DNA from: JACVRM01 sp046262315
GTDB lineage: Bacteria > Actinomycetota > Thermoleophilia > Gaiellales > Gaiellaceae
Direction of reading: 5' to 3'
NCBI GenBank assembly: GCA_046262315.1
Contig: JBHEMZ010000060.1
Location: 1 to 62,578, forward strand
DNA: 62,578 nucleotides
Notes under the pieces: model-generated
The model's database searches: none
Told to the model about the DNA's origin: nothing
Seen by the model: only the letters and a program-made list of their open reading frames with translations
In this document: in pieces, positions 52,427 to 60,188 of the stretch
Numbering within the stretch: position 1 is the first letter of the stretch
Layout: the number at the start of each line of letters is the position of its first letter
Made by a program: the position numbers and the translations under genes

Positions 52427-53458
52427 GTGGTCGAGCCCCTCCTGGTGCGAGCCTGCCGGCGCAACCCGGTGGAGCGGACGCCGGTGTGGTTCATGCGTCA
52501 GGCCGGGCGTTCGTTGCCTGAATACCGCGAGATTCGCAAGCGCTACGGGTTGTTCGACGTCTGCCGGCAGCCCGAGCTTTGCGCGGAGGTGACGCTCCAG
52601 CCCGTGCGGCGGCACGGCGTGGACGCTGCGGTGATGTTCGCCGACATCATGCTGCCGGTCATCGGTATGGGCGTCGATGTGGAGCTCGTGGAGAACGTCG
52701 GCCCGGTCGTCGCGCAGCCGGTCGAGACGCTCGCGGATGTGGAGCGGCTACGCGTCCCGGAGCCGGAGGAGGTCGTGCCGTTCGTGCTCGACGCGGTGCG
52801 GCTCGTGCGGGACGAGCTGGCGGTGGAGCAGGCGGTGGTCGGCTTCTGCGGCGGCCCGTTCACGGTCGCCGGCTATCTGGTCGAAGGGCGGCCGACGCGC
52901 GAGTTCACGCGCACGAAGGCCTGCATGTACCGCACCCCCGAGGTGTGGCACGCGCTGATGGAGAAGCTGTCGGAGACGTTCGCGCGCTATGTCGCTGCGA
53001 AGGTGGCGGCCGGGGCAGACGTCATCCAGGTGTTCGACTCGTGGGCCGGCGCGCTTTCGGTAGCCGACTACGACGAGTTTGCGGCGCCCTACTCCGCGCG
53101 GATCCTGGCCGCGGTGGACGCGCCGACCATCCACTTCGCGACGGGCGCAACGCACCTGCTGTCTTCCCTGGCAGCGGCGGGCGGCGATGTGATCGGGCTC
53201 GACTGGCGCCTGCCGATCGATGCCGGTTGGGAGCTCGTCGGCGAGGAGCGCGGCGTGCAGGGCAACCTCGAGCCGGCGCTCCTGCTGGGCCCGTGGGAGC
53301 GCGTCGAGGCCGCTGCGCACGAGATTTTGGAACGGGTCGACGGACGCCGCGGCCACGTGTTCAACCTCGGGCACGGCGTGCTGCCGGAGACGGATCCCGG
53401 CGCGTTGGGGCGCGTTGTCGAGCTCGTCCAGGAGGCGACGGTCGAGGCGCGGGTGTGA
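52427..53458 (+). CDS. hemE: Uroporphyrinogen III decarboxylase
   Basis: A 343-aa cytoplasmic enzyme converting uroporphyrinogen III to coproporphyrinogen III in heme synthesis. Signatures are WFMRQAGRSLPEYREIR (substrate-binding Arg), FADIMLPVIGMGVDVE (catalytic Asp), GFCGGPFTVAGYLVEG, VIQVFDSWAGALS, LDWRLPIDAGW, QGNLEPALLLG and FNLGHGVLPETDP. Full length for the family. GTG at 52427 with AGGAAG immediately upstream; GTG at 52442 is an alternative. It sits between exporter genes, 139 bp before hemH, with no protoporphyrinogen or coproporphyrinogen oxidase gene between them. Confidence 0.95.
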   Translation: MVEPLLVRACRRNPVERTPVWFMRQAGRSLPEYREIRKRYGLFDVCRQPELCAEVTLQPVRRHGVDAAVMFADIMLPVIGMGVDVELVENVGPVVAQPVETLADVERLRVPEPEEVVPFVLDAVRLVRDELAVEQAVVGFCGGPFTVAGYLVEGRPTREFTRTKACMYRTPEVWHALMEKLSETFARYVAAKVAAGADVIQVFDSWAGALSVADYDEFAAPYSARILAAVDAPTIHFATGATHLLSSLAAAGGDVIGLDWRLPIDAGWELVGEERGVQGNLEPALLLGPWERVEAAAHEILERVDGRRGHVFNLGHGVLPETDPGALGRVVELVQEATVEARV

Positions 53459-53597
53459 CGGCGCCAGGTCCACGCCGGGCAGGTCCAGTGGGCCGCGCTC
53501 CCGGAGGCCATCTCCCACCTCCCCGCTGCAAACGTAGCGGCGAGAAACGCGCGCGTGTGTGACGCCGCGTGCCGGAACCTGCACGGAGTTGTGGCGG

Positions 53598-54476
53598 ATG
53601 AGTGACATCGCCGTCGTCCTGATGGCCTACGGGAGCCCCTCGCGCAGCGACGACATTCCCGCCTACCTCGAGGACATCCGCGGCGGCCGCCCCGTCTCGG
53701 ACGCGGCCGTCGAGGAGCTCGTCGAGCGCTACCGCCGCATCGGCGGCCGGTCGCCGCTCGACGAGATCACCGAGCGCCAGCGCGCCGGCCTCGAGCGCGA
53801 GCTTGGCCTGCCCGTGCATGTCGGCATGAAGCACTGGACACCGCGGATCGCCGAGGCGGCGGAGAGTGCGCTCGCAGGCGGCGCTCGCATCGTCGTCGGC
53901 CTCGTGCTTGCGCCCCACTACTCGCGGCTCTCGATCGCGGGCTATCACGACCGGCTCGCCGAAGCGCTCGCCGGCCGCGCGGAGCTCGTGTTCGTGAACA
54001 GCTGGCACGATCACGCCCCGTACCTCGACGTGCTCGCCGACCGCGTGCGAGGCACCGACCGGCACGTCGTCTTCACCGCGCACAGCCTTCCGGCCCGCAT
54101 TCGCGCCGAGGGCGATCCCTACGAAGGGCAGCTGCACGCGACCTCGCAAGCTGTCGCGGAGCGGGCAGCGCTCCGCGACTGGTCATTCGCCTTCCAGAGC
54201 GCGAGCGCGACCGGAGAGCCGTGGCTCGGCCCCGACATCCTGGAGGAGCTGGATGCGCTCGCGGCGCGTGGCGTCCGGCGCGTGCTCGCCGCGCCCGTCG
54301 GCTTCGTCTCGGATCACCTCGAGATCCTCTGGGACCTCGACGTCGAGGGCCGGGAGCGCGCCGCGGCGCTGGGTCTCGACTTCGAGCGGATCGAGTCGCT
54401 CAACGACGACCCGCACTTCCTCGCCGGCCTCGCGGAGCTGGTGCGCCGGAACGTTCCAGTACCCTCAGCGGGGTGA
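53598..54476 (+). CDS. hemH: Ferrochelatase (probably coproporphyrin ferrochelatase)
   Basis: A 292-aa enzyme inserting Fe2+ into a porphyrin. VVLMAYGSPSRSDDIPAYLE is the family N-terminus. VFTAHSLPARI holds the catalytic His and PVGFVSDHLEILWDLD the conserved Glu. In Actinomycetota these enzymes usually act on coproporphyrin III (CpfC). The protein contains no cysteine at all, so it cannot carry the [2Fe-2S] cluster known from some actinobacterial homologues. ATG at 53598. Its TGA overlaps the GTG of the downstream ABC ATPase gene (GTGA), so heme and export proteins are translated from one message. Confidence 0.92.
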   Translation: MSDIAVVLMAYGSPSRSDDIPAYLEDIRGGRPVSDAAVEELVERYRRIGGRSPLDEITERQRAGLERELGLPVHVGMKHWTPRIAEAAESALAGGARIVVGLVLAPHYSRLSIAGYHDRLAEALAGRAELVFVNSWHDHAPYLDVLADRVRGTDRHVVFTAHSLPARIRAEGDPYEGQLHATSQAVAERAALRDWSFAFQSASATGEPWLGPDILEELDALAARGVRRVLAAPVGFVSDHLEILWDLDVEGRERAAALGLDFERIESLNDDPHFLAGLAELVRRNVPVPSAG

Positions 54477-55690
54477 AGCCCGGAGCGGTCGTCGCCGAGC
54501 GGCTCAGCCGCAGCTTCCGGGTCTACCCTCAGCGGGGCGTGACGCTCAAGGAGGCGATCTTGCGGCGGCGCGAGCTGCGCTCGAGCGAGATCCTTGCGTT
54601 ACGCGACGTCTCGTTCCAGGTCGAGCGTGGCGAGTCGGTCGGCGTGGTCGGCCGCAACGGCTCCGGCAAGACCACTCTGCTGCGCCTCGTCGCCGGCATC
54701 TTTGCCCCGACGTCGGGACGCATAGAGGTGGGCGGCTCGATCGGCTCGCTGCTCGGCCTCGGCGCGGGGTTCCACCCCGATTTCACCGGGCGCGAGAACG
54801 TCTTTTTGAACGGGGCGCTGCACGGGCTCTCGCGCCGCTTCGTGCGCGAGCGTATGGACGAGATCGTCGCGTTCGCCGAGCTCGACCGTTTCATCGACTT
54901 GCCGGTGCGGACCTATTCGTCGGGCATGAACATGCGGCTCGGTTTCGCGCTCGCGACGCACCTGGAGGCGGACGTACTCCTCCTCGACGAAGTGTTCGCC
55001 GTGGGGGACGAGGCGTTCCAGCGCAAATGCTTCGGGAAGATCTTCGAGTTCAAGAACCGCGGCGGCACGATCTTCTTCGTCTCGCACGCCGCGCCCGCCG
55101 TCGAGAGCCTCTGCGAGCGGTCGCTTCTCCTGCGCGCCGGACAACTTGAGTTCGACGGCCCGACGACCGACGCGATCGCCCGCTACCAGCGCCTGCTCGC
55201 GGAGGAGGAGAACCCTGTGGAGCGCGGCGCGGGGCTTCAGGAGTGGGGGAGCGGCGAGGCGCGCGTCACAGAGATCGCGCTCGAGGACGCAACCGGCGGG
55301 CCGCGGCGGCAGTACCTATCGGGCGAGCCGCTCGTCACGCGCCTTCGGGTCGAGGTTGCGCCCGGCTGCCCGCCGCCGCAGGTAACGCTGGAGGTGCATC
55401 TCGCCGGCGGCGCGCTCGTCGGCTCGTCGGCTCAGCAGCTCGCCGAGCTCGGTTGGGACGGCGCGGGCGGTGCTTGCTGGTTGCGCTTTGAGGTCGAGTC
55501 GTTACCACTCGCAGACGGGCGCTTCGAGCTTGCCGTGACGCTCGCTGACCCTGAGTCGGGGCACGTGTACCACCGCCGTCTGCGGGCCGCGCAGTTCGTC
55601 GTCTACTCGGACACCGAGACGCGCAGCATCGTGCGCATGGACGGGCGCTGGTCACTCGCGGAGGATGCGAGGAGCGTGACGGCGGCATGA
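54473..55690 (+). CDS. wzt: Polysaccharide ABC transporter ATPase with C-terminal glycan-binding domain (Wzt-like)
   Basis: A 405-aa protein. Residues ~1-240 are an ABC ATPase: Walker A VGVVGRNGSGKTTLL, Q-loop area LGLGAGFHPDFTGRENVFL, signature TYSSGMNMRLGFALA, Walker B ADVLLLDEVFAVGDEAFQ, and H-loop FFVSHAA. Residues ~260-405 form a beta-sandwich (VTEIALEDATGG, PLVTRLRVEVAPG, FRLEV-like WLRFEVESLPLADGRFEL) of the Wzt C-terminal type, which in E. coli Wzt reads a chain terminus before export. It probably partners the permease at 50753. The GTG start overlaps the hemH stop by 4 bp. Confidence 0.9.
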   Translation: MKPGAVVAERLSRSFRVYPQRGVTLKEAILRRRELRSSEILALRDVSFQVERGESVGVVGRNGSGKTTLLRLVAGIFAPTSGRIEVGGSIGSLLGLGAGFHPDFTGRENVFLNGALHGLSRRFVRERMDEIVAFAELDRFIDLPVRTYSSGMNMRLGFALATHLEADVLLLDEVFAVGDEAFQRKCFGKIFEFKNRGGTIFFVSHAAPAVESLCERSLLLRAGQLEFDGPTTDAIARYQRLLAEEENPVERGAGLQEWGSGEARVTEIALEDATGGPRRQYLSGEPLVTRLRVEVAPGCPPPQVTLEVHLAGGALVGSSAQQLAELGWDGAGGACWLRFEVESLPLADGRFELAVTLADPESGHVYHRRLRAAQFVVYSDTETRSIVRMDGRWSLAEDARSVTAA

Positions 55691-55965
55691 GCGCGCGCAC
55701 CTGCCCGGAGTGGCCCGCACTGCTCGACGTAGCGCCCGATCTCCAGTTCAAGCACTACACGGTGGCCGAGGCCCATCTCCCAGCCGACGCCCTGATGGCG
55801 CTCTCGGGCGGCTCGCACGACGAGCTGACGATCTGCTGCGACCTCGAGCAGCACGTCTTCTACGCCGGGCACACCGACGGCGCTGTCGCGCAGGCTCTGC
55901 GCGAGACGCACTGGTACGAGCTGCGCGAGTGGGCGACGAGCGGTCCCGGCGCGACCGGCGGCTAG
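55687..55965 (+). CDS. Small soluble protein of unknown function after wzt
   Basis: A 92-aa protein beginning MSARTCPEWPALLDVAPDLQ, with no signal peptide or membrane helix. It has three cysteines, two adjacent (DELTICCDLEQHVFYAG), and an acidic, mixed alpha/beta composition. No family recognised. Its ATG overlaps the wzt stop (ATGA), so it is co-translated with the exporter ATPase and hemH. It could be an accessory factor for export or heme handling; there is no direct evidence. Confidence 0.65.
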   Translation: MSARTCPEWPALLDVAPDLQFKHYTVAEAHLPADALMALSGGSHDELTICCDLEQHVFYAGHTDGAVAQALRETHWYELREWATSGPGATGG

Positions 55966-56283
55966 TCGAGAAGCGGCGAGGCGACCCGCCCTGGCGGGCG
56001 GTTGCGAGTCCGCGGATACCCGACGCCGATTCGGTTGCGAGCCCGTGAGTAGCCGACCCGCGGCGGCGCCCGAAAGCGCGGCGCAGCCCAGGCAAGCGGC
56101 GCGCCAGAGCGCGCAGATTGGCTTCAGGAGACCATATCTTCGCCCGCTCCCGAGGCCCTGTGGGCAAATCGTGACACTCTCGGCGCGAGGGCGTGTCCGT
56201 TCCGGACACGCCCTCAGGGACAGTCCCTGCGATCTGGCCCGCAGGGCCGGATCGCGAAACGGTTGCCGTGGCGGTGAGGGTCG
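55966..56283. other. 318-bp intergenic region between convergent genes
   Basis: It contains a hairpin 20 bp after the preceding stop (CCCGCC-CT-GGCGGG, 55985-55998), an imperfect 28-bp direct repeat (56000-56027 and 56033-56060, both starting GGTTGCGAG) and the third structured repeat (56156-56255). No ORF with coding character was seen. Confidence 0.6.
56156..56255 (+). repeat. Structured 100-nt repeat, copy 3
   Basis: Plus strand. The flank is 56156-56182 (partly conserved, shares CAAATCG). Hairpin I is a perfect 13-bp stem (56187-56199 with 56203-56215, 3-nt loop). The core AGGGACAGTCCCT is 56216-56228. Hairpin II is a 12-bp stem with one T-G pair (56229-56240 with 56244-56255, loop GCA). 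The flank-to-core distance is the same as in copies 1 and 2 while the stem sequences differ. Confidence 0.78.
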
Positions 56284-57921
56284 TCAGCGCCGGCGGCGCG
56301 CCAGGATCTCCGCCAGCGGGCGCGCGTTGACGACCTGCGCGAGCGGGCTCCAGCCGCGCCGCGCGGTACCGACGGCCAGCTCCATGTTGCCGAGGCCGCG
56401 AACCGAGTGCGCGTCCGTCGACACGACGATCTCCGCGCCGGCCTCGACGGCCAGCCGCACGTGCTCGTCGCGCAAATCGAGCCGGTCGGGCAGCCCGTTC
56501 ACCTCGAGCGCCACCCCCCTCGCGACGGCCGCCTCCACCACCCGCTCCACATCGAGCGCGTTCGGCGGGCGGTGGTTGATGATCCGGCCGGTGGGGTGGC
56601 TCAGCGCCGACACCGCCGGGTGCTCCATCGCGGCCAGCACACGCGCCGTGAGCTCGGCGCGCGGCTGCCGCTGCCCCGCGTGCACGCTCGCCATCACCCA
56701 GTCGAGCTCGGCCAGAACGTCGTCGGGCAGGTCGAGTGACCCGTCCGGCAGGACGTCGCATTCGATCCCGCGCAGCACGCGGAAGGGCGCGACCAGCTCG
56801 TTCACCGCGGCGATCTCTTCGGCCTGCCGGCGCAGGTCGTCGGCATCGAGTCCCGGCACGACGCGGACGTTGCGCGTGTGGTCGCAGATGGCGAGGTACT
56901 CGTAGCCGAGCGCGATCGTGCCCTCGGCCATCTCCCGCACCGTCGCCTTGCCGTCGGACCAGTCCGTGTGGCAGTGCAGGTCGCCCCGAACGTCCGCAAG
57001 CGACACGAGCGCCGGCGGCTCACCCCTGAAGGGCTCCTCGCGGAGCTCCGGCGGGCAGAACGGCACGCCGAGCGCTGCGTACACACGCTCTTCGTCCGGC
57101 CCCTCCGGGAGCGGCTCGAGCGCGGCGACGTAGGCGGGCGAGCCCGTTGCGCGCAGGAGCTCGGTGCCGAACGACCCGGGCTCGGCTACCACGAGCGTGA
57201 CCGGCAGGCCCTCGACCGTCACTCCGACCGCGCTCCGCTCGTCCCGTTCGAGCACGGTGACGATCTCGGGCAGCGACGTGAAGAGGTCGAGCTGCGGCGC
57301 AGCATCGGGCGCCCAGGAGACAACCGCGAGGTCGCGCGGCTGGTCACGGAGCCGCCGCACGTCGCCGGCCGCCTCGCCGCCAACCGCTCGCGCGATCCCA
57401 CCCACGAGCGCACGCGCACGATTCAGCAGCAACGTTCGCCCGCGCGCCCGGCGCTCGCCGAGCGCCAGAGCCTCCACGAGTCGGCGCTCCGTGTGCGGCC
57501 CGATCCCCGGCACGTCGCGAAGTCGTCCTGCCGCCGCGGCGTCGCGCAGCTCCTCCACGTCGCGCACGCCGAGCGCACGTCCGATCTCCGCCGCCCGCTT
57601 CGCGCTCAACCCGAGGTAGCGTCCGAGCCCGACCAGCGCCGGCTGGAGCTGCTCCTCGAGCTCCCGCAGCTCGGCGAGTGTCCCCGTTCGGACCAGCTCG
57701 ACGAGCCGCCGCTCGATGGCCGGACCGATGCCGCGCAGCCGCCGCGCCTCGCCGGCGCGTACGAGCTCCGCGACCGGCGCCGGTGTGGCGCGAACGAGCT
57801 CGGCCGCGCGGCGGTACGAGCGGACGCTGTAATACGGCGCGTCCGCAAGCTCGAGGAGCGCCGCCAGCCGCTCGAGGGTGGCCGCGATCATCTCGTTGTC
57901 GGGAGCCGCAGGATCGCTCAT
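56284..57921 (-). CDS. polX: DNA polymerase X/PHP protein with apparently inactive polymerase site
   Basis: A 545-aa protein laid out as bacterial PolX. Residues ~1-150 hold HhH-type helices (RRLRGIGPAIERRLVELV, LRDVPGIGPHTERRLVEAL). Next comes a polymerase-like middle (~160-300), and a C-terminal PHP phosphoesterase (~315-545) with intact metal motifs: RGDLHCHTDWSDGK, AICDHTRNVR, GIECDVLPDG, VMASVHAG and STDAHSV. In the polymerase part the usual G-S-x-R-R and D-x-D are replaced by GDVRRLRDQPRDLAVVS, and the third Asp region (normally V-D-L-R) reads LPVTLVVAEPG. All three catalytic Asp therefore appear lost, leaving a PHP nuclease or phosphatase. ATG at 57921; its start codon overlaps a possible cofC ATG in a CATG palindrome. 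Confidence 0.88.
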   Translation of the reverse strand: MSDPAAPDNEMIAATLERLAALLELADAPYYSVRSYRRAAELVRATPAPVAELVRAGEARRLRGIGPAIERRLVELVRTGTLAELRELEEQLQPALVGLGRYLGLSAKRAAEIGRALGVRDVEELRDAAAAGRLRDVPGIGPHTERRLVEALALGERRARGRTLLLNRARALVGGIARAVGGEAAGDVRRLRDQPRDLAVVSWAPDAAPQLDLFTSLPEIVTVLERDERSAVGVTVEGLPVTLVVAEPGSFGTELLRATGSPAYVAALEPLPEGPDEERVYAALGVPFCPPELREEPFRGEPPALVSLADVRGDLHCHTDWSDGKATVREMAEGTIALGYEYLAICDHTRNVRVVPGLDADDLRRQAEEIAAVNELVAPFRVLRGIECDVLPDGSLDLPDDVLAELDWVMASVHAGQRQPRAELTARVLAAMEHPAVSALSHPTGRIINHRPPNALDVERVVEAAVARGVALEVNGLPDRLDLRDEHVRLAVEAGAEIVVSTDAHSVRGLGNMELAVGTARRGWSPLAQVVNARPLAEILARRRR

Positions 57922-57940
57922 GGTGGATAGTCTCTCCGCC

Positions 57941-58555
57941 GTGACGACGGTCGTTGTCCCCTTCAGCGGCCCGCGCGGCAAGCGCCGCTTTGCGCCGCTA
58001 CCGCCGGCCAGGCGGAGCGCGCTCGCCCACGCGATGCTCGCCGACGTGCTCGCGGCCGCCGTGCCGGTCGGCAGGACGCTGGTCGTGACGCCCTCCGACG
58101 CCGAGCAGGCCCACGCCGTCGCCGACGCTGCGGGCGCGGAGGTCCTGGAGGAGACCGGTCACGGCCAGTCGGATGCCGTAAGCCAGGCGCTGCAGACGGT
58201 CAGAGACGGGCCGGTGCTGATCGTGAATGCCGACCTCCCCTGCGCGCGACCCCCCGACCTGCTGGCGCTGCTCGGCCTCCTGCCCGCCGGCGGTCTGGCG
58301 ATTGTCGAGGCGCTCGACGGCACGACCAATGCGCTTGCACTCTCCTCTCCGCGACTGTGGGAGCCGCTGTACGGTGCCGGCAGCGCGGCACGCTTCCTAC
58401 GCTACGCCGAGGGCCTGGGCCTGCCGGCCGTGGCGGCGGCGCTTCCGAACCTCGCCGACGACGCGGACACGCCCGACGCGCTCGCAGTGCTCGCTGGTCG
58501 GCTCGGCCCCCACACCGCGGCGGCCCTCGCGCGCCCTCCGGCCGTCGCCGCGTGA
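57941..58555 (+). CDS. cofC: 2-phospho-L-lactate/PEP guanylyltransferase (F420 biosynthesis)
   Basis: A 204-aa nucleotidyltransferase that activates 2-phospholactate or phosphoenolpyruvate with GTP at the start of F420 tail assembly (CofC/FbiD). Visible features are the N-terminal VVPFSGPRGKRRFAPLPPAR, an unusual form of the family P-x-K loop, ALAHAMLADVLAAAVPVGRT, GHGQSDAVSQAL and VLIVNADLPCARPPDLLALL, the D-L-P motif that binds metal and nucleotide. GTG at 57941 gives the family N-terminus; an ATG at 57920 adds seven residues. The stop overlaps the cofD GTG. The assignment is helped by the cofD-npdG-cofE context. Confidence 0.85.
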   Translation: MTTVVVPFSGPRGKRRFAPLPPARRSALAHAMLADVLAAAVPVGRTLVVTPSDAEQAHAVADAAGAEVLEETGHGQSDAVSQALQTVRDGPVLIVNADLPCARPPDLLALLGLLPAGGLAIVEALDGTTNALALSSPRLWEPLYGAGSAARFLRYAEGLGLPAVAAALPNLADDADTPDALAVLAGRLGPHTAAALARPPAVAA

Positions 58556-59487
58556 AGATTGCAGTACTCGCAGGAGGCGTCGGCGGGGCGCGGTTCCTGC
58601 GTGCCCTGACCGAGGCGCTCGACCCGGCCGACGTCACCGCGATCGTCAACGTCGGCGACGACCTCGAGGTGGCGGGGTTGCACGTCTCGCCGGACCTGGA
58701 CAGCGTCCTCTACACGCTCGCGGGCTTCGCCGACGAGGAGCGCGGCTGGGGGAGAGCGGACGAGACCTGGCACGCGCTCGAGACCGCGCGTGCCCTCGGC
58801 GGCGATGCCTGGTTCGCGCTCGGCGACCGCGACCTCGGCCTCCACCTCGTGCGCACCGAGGCGCTGCGTGCCGGCGCGCCGCTCTCAGCCGTCACGAGCC
58901 GGCTCGCCGCGGCGCTGGGCGTGGAGTCAGCGGTGCTGCCCGCGACCGACGACCGGCTGCGCACGTGGGTCGAGACGCCTGCGGGCACTTTTGCGTTCCA
59001 GGAGTGGTTCGTGCGGCGAGGTCACGCCGATCCGGTCGACGGGGTGTCGTTCGAGGGCGCCGACGCTGCCGGCGCCGCCCCGGGAGTGCTCGAGGCGCTC
59101 GAAGCGGCCGACCTCCTCGCAGTCGCGCCCAGCAACCCCTACGTGAGCGTCGGGCCCATCCTCGCCGTAGCCGACATCCGTCGAGCGCTCGAGCGGCGGC
59201 GCGTCCCCGCCGTCGCGGTCAGCCCCTTGATCGGCGGTCGAGCCGTCAAGGGGCCCGCCGCTGCGATGCTGAAGCGGCTCGCGGGCGGAACGACGGCCGC
59301 GCACCTCGCCTCCTGCTACGCGGGCCTCGTCGATGCGCTCGTGCTCGACCCCGCGGACGCAGACGACACCGCGGCGGTCGCGGCGCTCGGGGTGCATCCA
59401 ATCGTGACGCCCACGCTCCTGGACGAGCCGGAGGCCCGCAGGCGGATGGCGGAAAGTGTCCTCGAGGTGGCGGTGACGGCGGCGTGA
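58552..59487 (+). CDS. cofD: 2-phospho-L-lactate transferase (F420 biosynthesis)
   Basis: A 311-aa enzyme (CofD/FbiA) joining the activated phospholactyl or enolpyruvyl group to FO. Motifs are IAVLAGGVGGARFLRAL, IVNVGDDLEVAGLHVSPDLD, TLAGFADEERGWGRADETW, ALGDRDLGLHLVRTEALRAG, VAPSNPYVSVGPILAV and VSPLIGGRAVKGPAA. All family blocks are present and length is normal. GTG overlaps the cofC stop (GTGA) and its TGA overlaps the npdG start, giving a coupled F420 operon. Confidence 0.95.
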   Translation: MKIAVLAGGVGGARFLRALTEALDPADVTAIVNVGDDLEVAGLHVSPDLDSVLYTLAGFADEERGWGRADETWHALETARALGGDAWFALGDRDLGLHLVRTEALRAGAPLSAVTSRLAAALGVESAVLPATDDRLRTWVETPAGTFAFQEWFVRRGHADPVDGVSFEGADAAGAAPGVLEALEAADLLAVAPSNPYVSVGPILAVADIRRALERRRVPAVAVSPLIGGRAVKGPAAAMLKRLAGGTTAAHLASCYAGLVDALVLDPADADDTAAVAALGVHPIVTPTLLDEPEARRRMAESVLEVAVTAA

Positions 59488-60167
59488 GTTCACAGCCGAA
59501 GGCGGCCGGCGGCGTGAGAGTTGCGATCGTGGGCGGAACGGGCCCGTTCGGCCGCGCGCTGGCCGAGCGCTTGCGACTGCTCGGCGGTGAGGTCACCATC
59601 GGCTCGCGCGACCGCGACCGCGCGCGCGAGTTGGCCGCAACCTACGGCGTCGAGGGGGGCGCGAACGAGGACATCGTGCGCGAGACGGATCTGGTCGTGC
59701 TCGCCACGCGGTCCCAGGGGGTCGTCGAGACCGCCCGCACGCTCGCGGACGCGATCGGGGAGACACCCGTCCTGTCGGTGGCGAGCGACCTGCGATTCGA
59801 GCAGGGGGCAGTGCTACCGGGGCGCATGGGCGGCTCCCTCGCCGAGGAGATCGCAGCTGTCGTTTCCGCTCCTGTCGCCGCGGGGCTCCACACGCTGGCC
59901 GCCGCGCACCTGACCCTCCCCGATCCGCCCGACGAGGACGTTTTGGTCTGCGGCGACGATCCCAGCGCCAAGAGTGTTGCACTCGACCTCGCCGCTCGCC
60001 TCGTGGGCGGCCGCGCGATCGACGCCGGCCCGCTCGCGAACGCACGAGCGCTCGAGGGCATGACCGCGGTGCTGCTGAACATCAACCGCGCCTTCGGCGC
60101 GCAGGCGGGACTCCGCGTAACCGGCCTCCCTTCCCGCTCGAAGTCCGGCCCGCTGCGCGAGCCATGA
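59484..60167 (+). CDS. npdG: NADPH-dependent F420 reductase
   Basis: A 227-aa Rossmann protein (NpdG/Fno type) that moves hydride between NADPH and F420. VRVAIVGGTGPFGRALAERL is the NADP-binding loop, followed by EVTIGSRDRDRARELAATYG, whose Arg residues would contact the 2'-phosphate. VVLATRSQGVVETARTL, GLHTLAAAHLTLPDPPDEDV and PLANARALEGMTAVLLNINR are typical of the family. The GTG at 59484 is chosen for its 4-bp overlap with cofD; a GTG at 59514, nearer the family start, is an alternative. It is followed by a hairpin-rich 163-bp gap before cofE. Confidence 0.92.
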   Translation: MSSQPKAAGGVRVAIVGGTGPFGRALAERLRLLGGEVTIGSRDRDRARELAATYGVEGGANEDIVRETDLVVLATRSQGVVETARTLADAIGETPVLSVASDLRFEQGAVLPGRMGGSLAEEIAAVVSAPVAAGLHTLAAAHLTLPDPPDEDVLVCGDDPSAKSVALDLAARLVGGRAIDAGPLANARALEGMTAVLLNINRAFGAQAGLRVTGLPSRSKSGPLREP

Positions 60168-60188
60168 CGACTTCGAGCGGTTCGCGTT

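Noticed and set aside
57919..57922. CATG palindrome giving overlapping divergent ATG starts for polX and cofC
   Set aside because: Attractive, but GTG at 57941 fits the CofC N-terminus better, and two leaderless overlapping starts are unlikely without transcript data.
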